Positions 55,461 through 63,042 of a stretch of 64,000 nt of DNA are shown in pieces (position 1 is the first letter of the stretch; each line of letters begins with the position of its first letter). The stretch comes from Erysipelotrichaceae bacterium NK3D112. GTDB lineage: Bacteria > Bacillota_I > Bacilli_A > Erysipelotrichales > Erysipelotrichaceae. The notes beneath the pieces were generated by a model. That model searched no databases, had not been told where the DNA came from, and was given only the letters and a program-made list of their open reading frames with translations. Position numbers and translations under genes: made by a program. Where the stretch lies: the NCBI GenBank assembly GCA_000701725.1, contig JNJQ01000016.1:1-64000 (forward strand), read 5' to 3'.

Positions 55461-57644
55461 ATGAATCAGAATTATCCGACACAGATTGGAAAATGGGGCG
55501 TTTTTGAGCTGACAATCGAAGGACCCAAAGAGGGCAATCCTTTTACTGAACAATATCTGAACGGTATTTTCTCAAGCAAAAACGAAAGTGTTGTCGTTGA
55601 CGGCTTCTATGACGGCGACGGTATTTACAAGATCCGCTTCATGCCTTCCTATGAAGGAAAGTACACTTTCATTCTGAAAGGATCATTCCTTGAAAAGAGT
55701 CTGTCCGGCGCGTTCTATTCCGTCGCTGCGGAAGAAGGCAACCATGGTCCGGTCAGAACAGTCAACACGCATCATTTCGCCTATGAGGACGGCACACCGT
55801 ACTATCCCGTCGGAACAACCGCCTATGTATGGGCGCTGCAGTCGGATGAGCTGATTGCAAAGACACTGAAGTCTCTGGAAGAAGCACGCTTCAACAAAAT
55901 GCGCTTCTGCATTTTCCCGAAGCACTATGCATTCAACCTGGGCGAGCCGAGATGCTATCCGTATGAGGGAACACCGATGGATTCCTCTGTTCTCAATGAT
56001 GAGAACTTCATGCAGTACAGCGGAAAGTGCGAAGGCAACGACTTCGATTACACACGTTTCAATCCGGAATATTTCCGTCATCTGGAATACTGCATCCAGG
56101 AACTCGGCAAGCGCGGCATTGAGGCAGATCTCATCTGCATGCATCCGTATGACAGATGGGGCTTCTCTGAAATGAGCGCGGAAGAGGATGATCTCTACTG
56201 GAAATACATCATTGCCCGTTTCAGCGCATACCGCAATGTATGGTGGTCACTGGCCAATGAGTATGACCTCATGAAGAAAAAGACAATCGCGGACTGGGAG
56301 CGCTATGCGTCCATTCTGGTTAAGAAGGATGTATACAGACATCTGCGTTCCATTCACAACTGCCGCGTGATGTACAACCACAACCGTCCGTGGATCACAC
56401 ACTGCTCCATCCAGAGAGTTGATCTCTACAAAGGCGCGGAACTGACCGGCGAATTTGCAAAGCAGTTCAACAAACCGGTTGTCATGGATGAGATTGCTTA
56501 TGAAGGCAACATCCAGTACGGCTGGGGCAATATCACTGCCGAAGAAATGGTCAGAAGATTCTGGGAAACAGCTGTCAGAGGCGGCTATCCCGGACATGGC
56601 GAAACATATCTGTCTGAGGACGGCATTCTCTGGTGGTCCCATGGCGGAGAATTCAAGGGCGAAAGCGCAAAGAGAGCCGGCTTCCTTCTCGACATTCTCA
56701 AAGAGGTTCCGGGCAACGGCCTGGTCGAAGCAGAAGGCGAGTGGGATGATGTCTGCGGTGTTCCGGAAAGCGAATGGATGCTGCCGGTAAAGAGCCAGTA
56801 CATTTACTACTACAGCTTCATGCGTCCTTCCTTCCGTCAGTATCACATCGATGATGAGACTGACTTCATCGCTGAAATCATCGACACATGGAATATGACA
56901 GTCCGCAAGGCCGGTATCCATAAAGGTACATTCTGTATTGAACTGCCGGCGAAGCAGTATATCGCTGTCCGTCTGCGCAGACCCACCGAAGAGGATTATC
57001 TGAACCCGGTCGATGAGAAGCCTGAAGAGGAAGAAGTCATCGAAGAGGAATTCACCGCTGAAGATGCCGCATTCGAAGCCCTGGAAACAGTGGATGACGC
57101 ACCTGTTGAAGAAACAGAGGAAGCAGCGGAAACAGAAGAAGATGAAACTCTTGAAGCAATCGAAGAGATTGAAGAGGATGAGCCCGCGTTTCTGATTGAT
57201 GAGGAACCGGAAGAAGCTGCCGAGGAAGAATCTGAAGAAGACACCATGGAAATGCCTGCGGCTGAAGAAGAGGCCGAAGAGGAAGAAGTGAAAGAGGAAG
57301 TCAAGGCACCGTATGTCTATAAGCATGCGGCAGCTGAACACTTCTCCGAGAATGTCGATGAGGACATTCCCGAATACACCGTTCCCGAGGAAGAACATGA
57401 GCTTGTCGAGGAATATCCCGCTGACAATGATGACATGGATCCGGCAGAGGATCTCGATCTTGCCGGTGTTGATCATAACAGCGATGAGGAGCTTCCCGAT
57501 ATCGTCTCAGGCGCAATTGAAAAGGTGTCCTCCTATGATGACAGAACACCTGATCTCGATGAAGACGATGTGCTCGACAATCTGATTGACGAGGCTGAGA
57601 AAACTCTCGACATTCCGATCGTCGGATTTCAGAAAGACAACTGA
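55461..57644 (+). CDS. DUF5060/DUF4038/DUF5605-type glycoside hydrolase with long acidic tail
   Basis: 727 residues from ATG 55461. N-terminal beta-sandwich (DUF5060-like, about 5-90), then a TIM-barrel of the DUF4038/apiosidase-like type (about 95-420). Candidate catalytic glutamates are in SLANEYD and MDEIAYEG. A C-terminal beta domain (DUF5605-like, to about 515) follows. The last about 205 residues are an almost pure Glu/Ala/Asp/Pro stretch, surely disordered. No signal peptide, so probably intracellular, acting on an imported oligosaccharide; substrate unknown. The tail is not part of the family. Confidence 0.8.
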   Translation: MNQNYPTQIGKWGVFELTIEGPKEGNPFTEQYLNGIFSSKNESVVVDGFYDGDGIYKIRFMPSYEGKYTFILKGSFLEKSLSGAFYSVAAEEGNHGPVRTVNTHHFAYEDGTPYYPVGTTAYVWALQSDELIAKTLKSLEEARFNKMRFCIFPKHYAFNLGEPRCYPYEGTPMDSSVLNDENFMQYSGKCEGNDFDYTRFNPEYFRHLEYCIQELGKRGIEADLICMHPYDRWGFSEMSAEEDDLYWKYIIARFSAYRNVWWSLANEYDLMKKKTIADWERYASILVKKDVYRHLRSIHNCRVMYNHNRPWITHCSIQRVDLYKGAELTGEFAKQFNKPVVMDEIAYEGNIQYGWGNITAEEMVRRFWETAVRGGYPGHGETYLSEDGILWWSHGGEFKGESAKRAGFLLDILKEVPGNGLVEAEGEWDDVCGVPESEWMLPVKSQYIYYYSFMRPSFRQYHIDDETDFIAEIIDTWNMTVRKAGIHKGTFCIELPAKQYIAVRLRRPTEEDYLNPVDEKPEEEEVIEEEFTAEDAAFEALETVDDAPVEETEEAAETEEDETLEAIEEIEEDEPAFLIDEEPEEAAEEESEEDTMEMPAAEEEAEEEEVKEEVKAPYVYKHAAAEHFSENVDEDIPEYTVPEEEHELVEEYPADNDDMDPAEDLDLAGVDHNSDEELPDIVSGAIEKVSSYDDRTPDLDEDDVLDNLIDEAEKTLDIPIVGFQKDN

Positions 57645-58513
57645 GTGAGTGAAGCCGGATGAATTTCCGGCTTTTTGTTTCGCGTGCCGGGCACCGGATT
57701 GCGGATGCGCCGGATCAGGGTGATCAGCTCGGAAGAGGTCTGCCGTATGGTTTCCATGGATTCCTTCAGCTGCGCAAGCTCACGGTCCTGTGCATAAGCG
57801 GCGATGTAGCGGAACGAATAGGATGATGTGTCAATGCCATAGTATGACGATACCGTGCAGGCGACGCTCTCAGCCTCGATTTCCCGCCGGACACGTTCAC
57901 TGCGCATGGAGGAACGGTTGTCTCTGTGAAGCAGGGCATGGGCGATTTCATGCAGAAGCGTTTTGACCGTCTGCGCCTCGGACATGCCGGGATTAATGAC
58001 AATCTCCTCATCCAGAACACTGTAGAACCCGTTGACGCCCTCACGGGTTTTTTCAAAACGAACGCGGACCGGGGAAGCCAGCTTCAGAGCTTCAATGAAA
58101 AGGGGATAATCGTCCACCTGATCCTGCAGATTCTCACACAGATTGACCGGTACAGGATCGCCATAAGTCTGCGAAATGTCAAACACAGAAGCGACGCGGA
58201 AGCCGTCAATCTGGTATGTGTTTTCCTCCTCATCCTTTTCGATCACTTTCCGTTTGACGGGTGCGATGATGCGGATTGCTTTTTCACCTTTGCGCACCTG
58301 CCTGTGAAACTCCGTATTCCAGATGCGGTAACCCGCCACCATGCTCGCTTCCGGTTTCTGCATGTAAATCAGCAGGCAGTTGTTCACGCTGTAGGAATGG
58401 AATTTTGACAGCACCCGCAGATAATTTCTCCACGCATCCGTGCTGTACACTTCCCTGACACCTGTCTCAAGGCGCTCAAGAATTTCCTGAATCTGAATGT
58501 CTTGTCTGTTCAT
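57629..58513 (-). CDS. ArdC-like antirestriction/zinc-peptidase protein
   Basis: 294 residues. The N-terminal ArdC-type ssDNA-binding domain (about 5-115: NYLRVLSKFHSYSVNNCLLIYMQ...AGYRIWNTEFHRQVRKGEKAI) is followed by a zinc-peptidase domain with HEIAH (H188, E189, H192) and a downstream Glu in EIEAESVA. Such proteins protect incoming conjugative DNA and normally sit on plasmids or ICEs. No other transfer gene is present here. GGAGG 6 bases before ATG. Its 3' end overlaps the convergent gene by 16 bases, so the last about 15 residues may be a late addition. Confidence 0.85.
   Translation of the reverse strand: MNRQDIQIQEILERLETGVREVYSTDAWRNYLRVLSKFHSYSVNNCLLIYMQKPEASMVAGYRIWNTEFHRQVRKGEKAIRIIAPVKRKVIEKDEEENTYQIDGFRVASVFDISQTYGDPVPVNLCENLQDQVDDYPLFIEALKLASPVRVRFEKTREGVNGFYSVLDEEIVINPGMSEAQTVKTLLHEIAHALLHRDNRSSMRSERVRREIEAESVACTVSSYYGIDTSSYSFRYIAAYAQDRELAQLKESMETIRQTSSELITLIRRIRNPVPGTRNKKPEIHPASLTQLSF
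57652..57676 (+). terminator. intrinsic terminator inside the opposite gene
   Basis: AAGCCGGA/TCCGGCTT with loop TGAATT and T run. It lies within the last codons of the minus-strand ArdC-like gene. Confidence 0.8.
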
Positions 58514-58604
58514 CGGTTACCTCCGCATGTAATATTCAGACAAAGCGGGGATAATCTTCACACCTTCCATGCGGATCTGCTGATTTTTCATTTTTCATCA
58601 GACA

Positions 58605-58613
58605 TGCTATAAT
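58605..58613 (+). promoter_or_regulatory. extended -10 promoter
   Basis: TGCTATAAT; leader of about 18 bases with GGGAGG before ATG 58638. Confidence 0.65.
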
Positions 58614-58637
58614 GCAGAAGATCCATGGGAGGTATAT

Positions 58638-58895
58638 ATGGAACAGCTTGAATTCAAATTTGATACACAGCTTCTGATCGACGGTCATGATCTGGATGAA
58701 GATGTGATCTTTGATTATATTGTCGAACATTTCAAGGGTGACTCCCTTCTTGTCGTGGGTGATGACACCCTGATCAAGATTCACTTCCACACCAATGAGC
58801 CGTGGCAGATTCTCGAATACGGACAGTCCATCGGCGACATCTATGATGTGGTTGTGGAAAACATGCAGAGACAGCAGGAAGGTCTGCAGGGTTAA
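58638..58895 (+). CDS. free-standing FakA/DAK C-terminal-type domain protein
   Basis: 85 residues. LEFKFDTQLLIDG-LDEDVIFDYIVEHFKGDSLLVVGDDTLIKIHFHTNEPWQILEYGQSIGDIYDVVVENM follows the core of the DAK-phosphatase-like domain of FakA (fatty-acid kinase), which is normally the C-terminal third of a roughly 550-residue protein. The kinase part is missing and no coding remnant flanks it, so it appears to be a genuine small protein with its own promoter and terminator. May bind the FakB lipid carrier or intact FakA (inference). Confidence 0.75.
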   Translation: MEQLEFKFDTQLLIDGHDLDEDVIFDYIVEHFKGDSLLVVGDDTLIKIHFHTNEPWQILEYGQSIGDIYDVVVENMQRQQEGLQG

Positions 58896-58898
58896 TTG

Positions 58899-58946
58899 AA
58901 AAGACCGATGCCGATGATTCAGATCATCACGCATCAGTCTTTTTTC
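58899..58946 (+). terminator. intrinsic terminator
   Basis: AAAGAC-c-GATGC pairs with GCATC-a-GTCTTT and is followed by T residues; an inner GATGAT/ATCATC also pairs. Confidence 0.65.
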
Positions 58947-58976
58947 TTCAAATCCAGACGCATTTCATCGGAAGAA

Positions 58977-59006
58977 ATGACAGAGATATGCGGTTAAGGG
59001 TACAAT
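58977..59006 (+). promoter_or_regulatory. promoter of the phosphatase-glucosidase operon
   Basis: ATGACA (58977-58982), 18-base spacer, TACAAT (59001-59006). Confidence 0.6.
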
Positions 59007-59030
59007 ACTGTCGTGAAAAAGGAGATCATC

Positions 59031-60389
59031 ATGAACAGAAAAATAACTATTCTGCTGGCGGGGGTGTGCATGCTGCTGGGTGCGTGTGGGGCGCCTGGAG
59101 CTGATGAGGCGGCACAACCTGCTGAGACAATGCCTGCGGAAACCGAAGAAACAGCAGAGGCACAGGGGGAAACAGAAGCCGGTGTTCCTGTATCGACAGA
59201 AGATTACACACTGAAAGAGGTTGTCGTTCTCAGCCGGCACAATATTCGCTCCCCTCTGACAGGCGGCGGTTCAGTGCTCGACACATCAACCGATCATGAA
59301 TGGTTTGCCTGGACATCCAATGCCTCTGAGCTCTCATTGCGCGGAGGAGCCCTTGAAACAATGATGGGCCAGTACTTCCGCAAATGGCTGGAGGCGGAAG
59401 GGCTGATGGAGGAAAACGAAATGCCTTCGGAAGAAGCTGTTCGCTTCTATGCCAATGCCAAGCAGCGGACCATCGCAACCGCCAACTATTTCAGCAGCGG
59501 TTTCCTGCCCGTCGCTGATGTGAATATCGAATACCATGCCGAATATGACAAAATGGATCCCGTGTTCAATCCGGTGCTGACCTTTATGAGCGATTCGTAC
59601 GCAAAGGCAGCGGAGGAGGGCATGCATGAATATGACGATGAGATCGCGGCACTTGCGCCTTCCTATGAGCTGCTCAAGGAAGTCATTGATTATGAACAGT
59701 CCAAAGGATGTCAGAGCGGATCATGCCCCGTCTTCAGCACAAGCGATTCGGTTTTCACGCTTGAGCAGGGCAAAGAGCCTTCCGTAAAAGGAACACTCAA
59801 AACAGCATGTTCGCTCGCCGATGCGCTTGTTCTGCAATATTATGAGGAGCCGGACAAGGTGAAAGCCGGGTTCGGAAAAGATCTTTCTTCCGAAGACTGG
59901 GAAAGCATTTCATTAATCAAGGATGTGTACAGTGAAGTGCTCTTTGGCAGCAAGCTGATCGCGGTGAATGCGGCCAATCCGCTGCTCAGGGAAATCCAGA
60001 CAGAGCTGAATACGGAAGGAAGAAAGTTCACTTTCCTTTGCGGGCATGATTCCAATGTCCTCTCAGTTCTCGCAGCCCTTGGCGTTGATCATTACGAGCT
60101 GCCGCAGGCAATTGAAAAGCAGACGCCGATCGGCTGCAAACTTCTTTTTGAAAAATGGGTGAATGCGGCCAATGAGGAATTCGTCAGGGTCAGACTTGTC
60201 TATGAAAGTCCTGAACAGCTGCGCTCGATGTCCATGGTGACACCTGACACACCGCCCTGTTCCTATGATCTGACACTGAGTGACATCGAACGCAATGAGG
60301 ACGGTCTCTACCGTTTTGCGGATGTCATGAAGCGTTTTGATGAAACCATCGCAGCCTATGATCAGCTGAAAGCGGATTACGCTGAGTGA
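59031..60389 (+). CDS. lipoprotein histidine acid phosphatase (phytase/glucose-1-phosphatase-like)
   Basis: 452 residues from ATG 59031 (AAGGAG upstream). Lipoprotein signal peptide with lipobox LLGAC (Cys about 19), then an acidic linker, then the histidine-phosphatase domain with SRHNIRSP (RHxxRxP, with Asn where Gly is usual) and the proton-donor motif GHDSN. It is anchored outside the cell and removes phosphate from sugar phosphates or inositol phosphates. Same operon as the GH1 gene that follows. Confidence 0.87.
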   Translation: MNRKITILLAGVCMLLGACGAPGADEAAQPAETMPAETEETAEAQGETEAGVPVSTEDYTLKEVVVLSRHNIRSPLTGGGSVLDTSTDHEWFAWTSNASELSLRGGALETMMGQYFRKWLEAEGLMEENEMPSEEAVRFYANAKQRTIATANYFSSGFLPVADVNIEYHAEYDKMDPVFNPVLTFMSDSYAKAAEEGMHEYDDEIAALAPSYELLKEVIDYEQSKGCQSGSCPVFSTSDSVFTLEQGKEPSVKGTLKTACSLADALVLQYYEEPDKVKAGFGKDLSSEDWESISLIKDVYSEVLFGSKLIAVNAANPLLREIQTELNTEGRKFTFLCGHDSNVLSVLAALGVDHYELPQAIEKQTPIGCKLLFEKWVNAANEEFVRVRLVYESPEQLRSMSMVTPDTPPCSYDLTLSDIERNEDGLYRFADVMKRFDETIAAYDQLKADYAE

Positions 60390-60412
60390 TACAGAAATAC
60401 CTGGAGGTGAAT

Positions 60413-61780
60413 ATGGCACAGAAATTCTTTTGGGGAAACTCCGTTTCAAGCATGCAGACAGAAGGAGGCTGGAACGAAGGCGGTAAATCTCTGTCCGTTT
60501 ACGATATCGTGGAACCGGGCGAAAACCGCAGCGACTGGCACTTCGCAAATGACAACTACCATCATTACACCGAAGATTTTGATCTGATGAAGGATCTCGG
60601 CATGAATATGTACCGCTTCCAGATTTCCTGGTCAAGAGTCGTCAAAGACGGTGACGGAGAATTCAATGAGGAGGGCATCGCTTATTATGACCGCTTCATC
60701 GATGAGCTGATCGCGCGGGACATCACCCCGATGATCTGCCTGTATCATTTTGATATGCCGCTGCATCTGGCTGAAGAGTACAACGGCTTTGTGTCAAAGA
60801 AGACCGCGGAAGCCTTTGTGCGCTATGGCAAAAAGATGATCGACTGCTTCGCACACAAGGTGAAATACTGGATCACCTTCAATGAGCAGAATCTGTATTC
60901 CATGCCCATGGCATTCCGGATTGCCGGCTACAGGCACGGGGATCAGACGATTGACGAGCTGTATCAGATCACATCCAATGTGATGATTTCCCATGCCCGT
61001 ATCTGCAATTATCTCCATGAGCACTCCGATGCGAAGATCGGCGGAATGATTGCTTATTCAGAGGTTTATCCTGCCACATGCAGACCGGAAGATATCCTGG
61101 CCGCGAGAAAGTGGGATGAATTCATCAACTTCAATCTGCTTGACGCATTCGCAAAGGGACATTTCTCTCATGAATGGCTCCACTATATCAAGGTGAAGGG
61201 AATTGACGCGGGGCTTACGGAAGAGGAGCTTGCGGATCTTGCCGCCCATAAAGAGGACTATCTCTGCTTCTCTTATTACGCTTCCAATACCATCAATTCT
61301 CTGAAGATTGAACCAGGCGCATATGTCAATGAGTATCTGGTCCAGGGTGCCCAGAACAATCCGTATATCAAGGCGACCGAATGGAACTGGCAGATTGATC
61401 CGCTCGGATTCCGCGATGTGATGAACAAGATGTATCAGCGCTATGGCCTGCCTGTATTCCCGATTGAAAACGGCATCGGTGTGCAGGAGGAATGGGACGG
61501 CGTCCATGAGATTGAGGATGATTACCGCATTGAATATCACCGCAATCATATCAAAGCGATGTTTGATGCCATGCATGAGGACGGCGTTGAGATTCTCGGC
61601 TATCTCGGCTGGGGTCTGATTGACATCCTTTCCTCACAGGGTGATATGAGAAAACGCTATGGCGTGGTATTCGTCAACCGCACCAATCATGATCTGCGCG
61701 ATATGAAGCGCGTTCCGAAGAAGTCATATCACTGGCTGAAAAAGGTGATCGCTTCCAACGGTCAGGATCTGTCCGACTGA
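60413..61780 (+). CDS. family GH1 beta-glucosidase / 6-phospho-beta-glucosidase
   Basis: 455 residues from ATG 60413 (TGGAGGTGA upstream). Acid/base E158 in TFNEQN, nucleophile E352 in PIENGIG. The C-terminal QGDMRKRYGVVFVN and VPKKSYHWLKKVI keep the Lys and Tyr of the phosphate pocket, so a 6-phospho substrate is likely. More distant from the other two GH1 genes. Co-transcribed with an extracellular phosphatase, an unusual partner. Confidence 0.9.
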   Translation: MAQKFFWGNSVSSMQTEGGWNEGGKSLSVYDIVEPGENRSDWHFANDNYHHYTEDFDLMKDLGMNMYRFQISWSRVVKDGDGEFNEEGIAYYDRFIDELIARDITPMICLYHFDMPLHLAEEYNGFVSKKTAEAFVRYGKKMIDCFAHKVKYWITFNEQNLYSMPMAFRIAGYRHGDQTIDELYQITSNVMISHARICNYLHEHSDAKIGGMIAYSEVYPATCRPEDILAARKWDEFINFNLLDAFAKGHFSHEWLHYIKVKGIDAGLTEEELADLAAHKEDYLCFSYYASNTINSLKIEPGAYVNEYLVQGAQNNPYIKATEWNWQIDPLGFRDVMNKMYQRYGLPVFPIENGIGVQEEWDGVHEIEDDYRIEYHRNHIKAMFDAMHEDGVEILGYLGWGLIDILSSQGDMRKRYGVVFVNRTNHDLRDMKRVPKKSYHWLKKVIASNGQDLSD

Positions 61781-61796
61781 AACATTCATAACTGAA

Positions 61797-61843
61797 AAAA
61801 GTCTTCCCCGTTCCATATCCGGAACAAACGGGAAGACTTTTTA
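61797..61843. terminator. bidirectional terminator
   Basis: AAGTCTTCC(c)CGTT pairs with AACGGGAAGACTT (one bulged C), flanked by A and T runs, between convergent genes. Confidence 0.85.
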
Positions 61844-61849
61844 AATTAC

Positions 61850-62836
61850 TTATTTTTCGTCAGCGGTGAAGAAGATGCCCGCGTTCTTTCTGGCTTCGGT
61901 CTGCACCTTTGTAACCGCTATGGATCTGTCGAGCATTTCCATGCAGAAGGCGTAGTCATCCGTGTTGATGGCTTTGATGAAAGCTTCAAATTCGGGAATC
62001 ATGCGCTTATCCGTAAAGCCGTCATCATATTCCTCGACGGTGCCGTCATTGAGTTCAAGCGTCACCTTGCCGACAAGGTTGGGGGAGGCTTCTGAACGGA
62101 TGATGCCGTCGGTTCCCTGGATCAGTCCGCCCCGCATGCCTTTGGAGTCCTTGGCTGCGGTGCATACGGCAATGAAACCGTCATACTGCAGGATCAGAGT
62201 TCCGGAGGTATCAATGTTCCGCTCGATGTTGGGAAAGTATTGGCAGCTTTCAGGCTTTCCGAAGAGGCCCATGATGTAGTGGATGTTGTAAAGGTTCAGA
62301 TCCATCAGCGCGCCGCCCGCCTTGGCCGGATCAAAGGCCGGAAGAACCTCGCCTGCGCGGAATGCGTTGTAGCGGCTTGAGTACTGGCTGTACTGGCTCT
62401 GGGCGATTTTGACGGTGCCGATGCGCGGCAGCCATTCGCGGATTTTCTGATAATTGCCAAGATACAGCGTGGTGATCGCTTCAAAGAGGAAACATCTGTT
62501 TTCTTCCGCGATCTGTTTCAGCGACAGCGCTTCCTCAATGTTGGAGACCATCGTTTTTTCAACGATGACATTGAGCTTTCTTTCCAGCGCTTTTTTGCAG
62601 TAGTCATAGTGCATGAAATTGGGCACCGCGACATAGACGGTGTCAATGTCATAAGCACAGAAGGTTTCAAAATCCGATGTGACATTTTCAATGCCGAACT
62701 GTGCGCCGGTCAGCTTTGCGTCTTCCAGCGAGCGCGGGGTGGATAACATGGCTTTGAGTTCGAGGCCTTCCATCTGAGCCAGGAAGGGGAGGAAGTTTTT
62801 GACGATACCTCCGGATCCGATGATTCCGAGTTTCAT
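61850..62836 (-). CDS. Gfo/Idh/MocA-family NAD(P)-dependent oxidoreductase
   Basis: 328 residues. N-terminal Rossmann domain GIIGSGGIVKNFL; the usual EKP motif reads EKTM, so the conserved proline is replaced. C-terminal domain with GGALMDLNLYNIHY. Acts on a sugar or inositol derivative of unknown identity. Leader of about 88 bases with an imperfect hairpin (AGGTCT 62889-62894 with AGACCT 62912-62917). Confidence 0.87.
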   Translation of the reverse strand: MKLGIIGSGGIVKNFLPFLAQMEGLELKAMLSTPRSLEDAKLTGAQFGIENVTSDFETFCAYDIDTVYVAVPNFMHYDYCKKALERKLNVIVEKTMVSNIEEALSLKQIAEENRCFLFEAITTLYLGNYQKIREWLPRIGTVKIAQSQYSQYSSRYNAFRAGEVLPAFDPAKAGGALMDLNLYNIHYIMGLFGKPESCQYFPNIERNIDTSGTLILQYDGFIAVCTAAKDSKGMRGGLIQGTDGIIRSEASPNLVGKVTLELNDGTVEEYDDGFTDKRMIPEFEAFIKAINTDDYAFCMEMLDRSIAVTKVQTEARKNAGIFFTADEK

Positions 62837-62931
62837 TTTGTAATTGTCCTTTCTGGGTCTTTTGCAATTGCTGAGCAGATGATGAATGAGGTCTCATTGT
62901 CCGCTCAGACAAGACCTGCTGCGGTATGTTC

Positions 62932-62961
62932 ATTATAATCTTGGAAATGTTCATCTGTCAC
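62932..62961 (-). promoter_or_regulatory. promoter of the oxidoreductase gene
   Basis: Minus strand: GTGACA (62956-62961), 18-base spacer, TATAAT (62932-62937). Confidence 0.65.
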
Positions 62962-63002
62962 GTGCCCGCTGTTCATGCGTGCGGTTTTGGAAAATGTGCA
63001 GA

Positions 63003-63032
63003 TAAAAACGCATACCGTGATACAGTATGCGT
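63003..63032 (-). terminator. terminator of the GltD-like gene
   Basis: Minus strand: ACGCATAC pairs with GTATGCGT and is followed by TTTTATC. Confidence 0.75.
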
Positions 63033-63042
63033 CTGTTTGTTC

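Noticed and set aside
56247-57476. 409-codon minus-strand frame rich in Phe
   Set aside because: It is the reverse complement of the Glu-rich tail and barrel of the glycosidase (GAA/GAG read backwards gives TTC/CTC).
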